Positions 63,976-64,000 of a stretch of DNA of 64,000 bases are shown in pieces. The translations under genes were made by a program, and so were the position numbers. The stretch is from Bacteroidales bacterium (GTDB lineage: Bacteria; Bacteroidota; Bacteroidia; Bacteroidales; GCA-2748055). The stretch spans positions 122,654-186,653 of the forward strand of contig JARGFM010000003.1 of assembly GCA_029210725.1 (NCBI GenBank), in the 5' to 3' direction. Under the pieces are notes generated by a model. That model was not told the DNA's origin. It saw only the letters and a program-made list of their open reading frames with translations, and searched no databases. The first letter of the stretch is position 1. The number at the start of each line of letters is the position of its first letter.

Positions 63976-64000
63976 CGATATGTTGATATCTTAAATGCTT

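Overview
The window comes from the chromosome of a member of the Bacteroidota, most likely an anaerobic or microaerotolerant Bacteroidales/Marinilabiliales-type organism. This is inferred from two large secreted proteins with type 9 secretion (T9SS) type-B C-terminal domains, a PorE-like TPR/propeller/OmpA protein, lipoproteins with Bacteroidota-style lipoboxes, an N-terminally extended ribosomal protein S1, DUF3822 next to rsmD, and promoters of the TTTG-N20-TAnnTTTG type. Rubrerythrin beside a flavin reductase-rubredoxin fusion fits an oxygen-sensitive life. I saw no tRNA, rRNA or CRISPR array. No stretch longer than about 300 bases lacks a gene.

Layout. Positions 1-18,324 are mostly on the minus strand. 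They hold the start of asnA, a PKD-rich T9SS cargo protein, a PQQ-propeller lipoprotein (plus strand), and a four-gene D-hydroxyamino-acid operon (gntP-type permease, ridA, D-threonine aldolase/D-serine dehydratase-like enzyme, M19 dipeptidase). After these come a DUF4914 P-loop protein, a rubrerythrin/high-molecular-weight rubredoxin group with Tat-exported sugar enzymes, a SiaC-like phosphoprotein with an unknown partner, and rsmD with DUF3822. Positions 18,406-26,578 hold a RecD/Pif1-like helicase and a nucleotide-sugar operon (ugd, uxs, rmlA, rmlC, rmlD, phosphohexomutase, yjbQ).

Positions 26,738-35,733 are plus-strand housekeeping: rpsA with a strong promoter, a STAS protein, rnz, guaA, a C-terminal processing protease, an RNA methyltransferase and a siaB-siaC pair ending at a bidirectional terminator. 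Positions 35,806-40,724 (minus) carry a multidomain ABC exporter, a PepSY-TM protein with a lipoprotein, and an Hpt-STAS pair. Positions 40,821-50,900 (plus) carry a TPR/PorE-like pair, gcvT, comB, then serC-serA-DUF1015-yggS-DHOD-like. Positions 50,897-61,033 carry a HEAT/TPR/T9SS-cargo run, hupE-xerD, an SDR, a sorbitol-type dehydrogenase, a PIG-L deacetylase and a DUF1080 lipoprotein.

The last 3 kb is accessory DNA. An XRE regulator-antitoxin-ParE toxin operon has a perfect 12-bp inverted repeat laid over its promoter and start codon. Beyond it lies an AT-rich segment with an orphan RHS C-terminal tip, a candidate immunity gene, a lipoprotein and a sequence resembling an insertion-sequence end. 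This segment is the best candidate for something undescribed. A second theme is phosphorylation-controlled signalling: one SiaB-like kinase, two SiaC-like proteins, two STAS proteins and an Hpt protein are spread over four loci.
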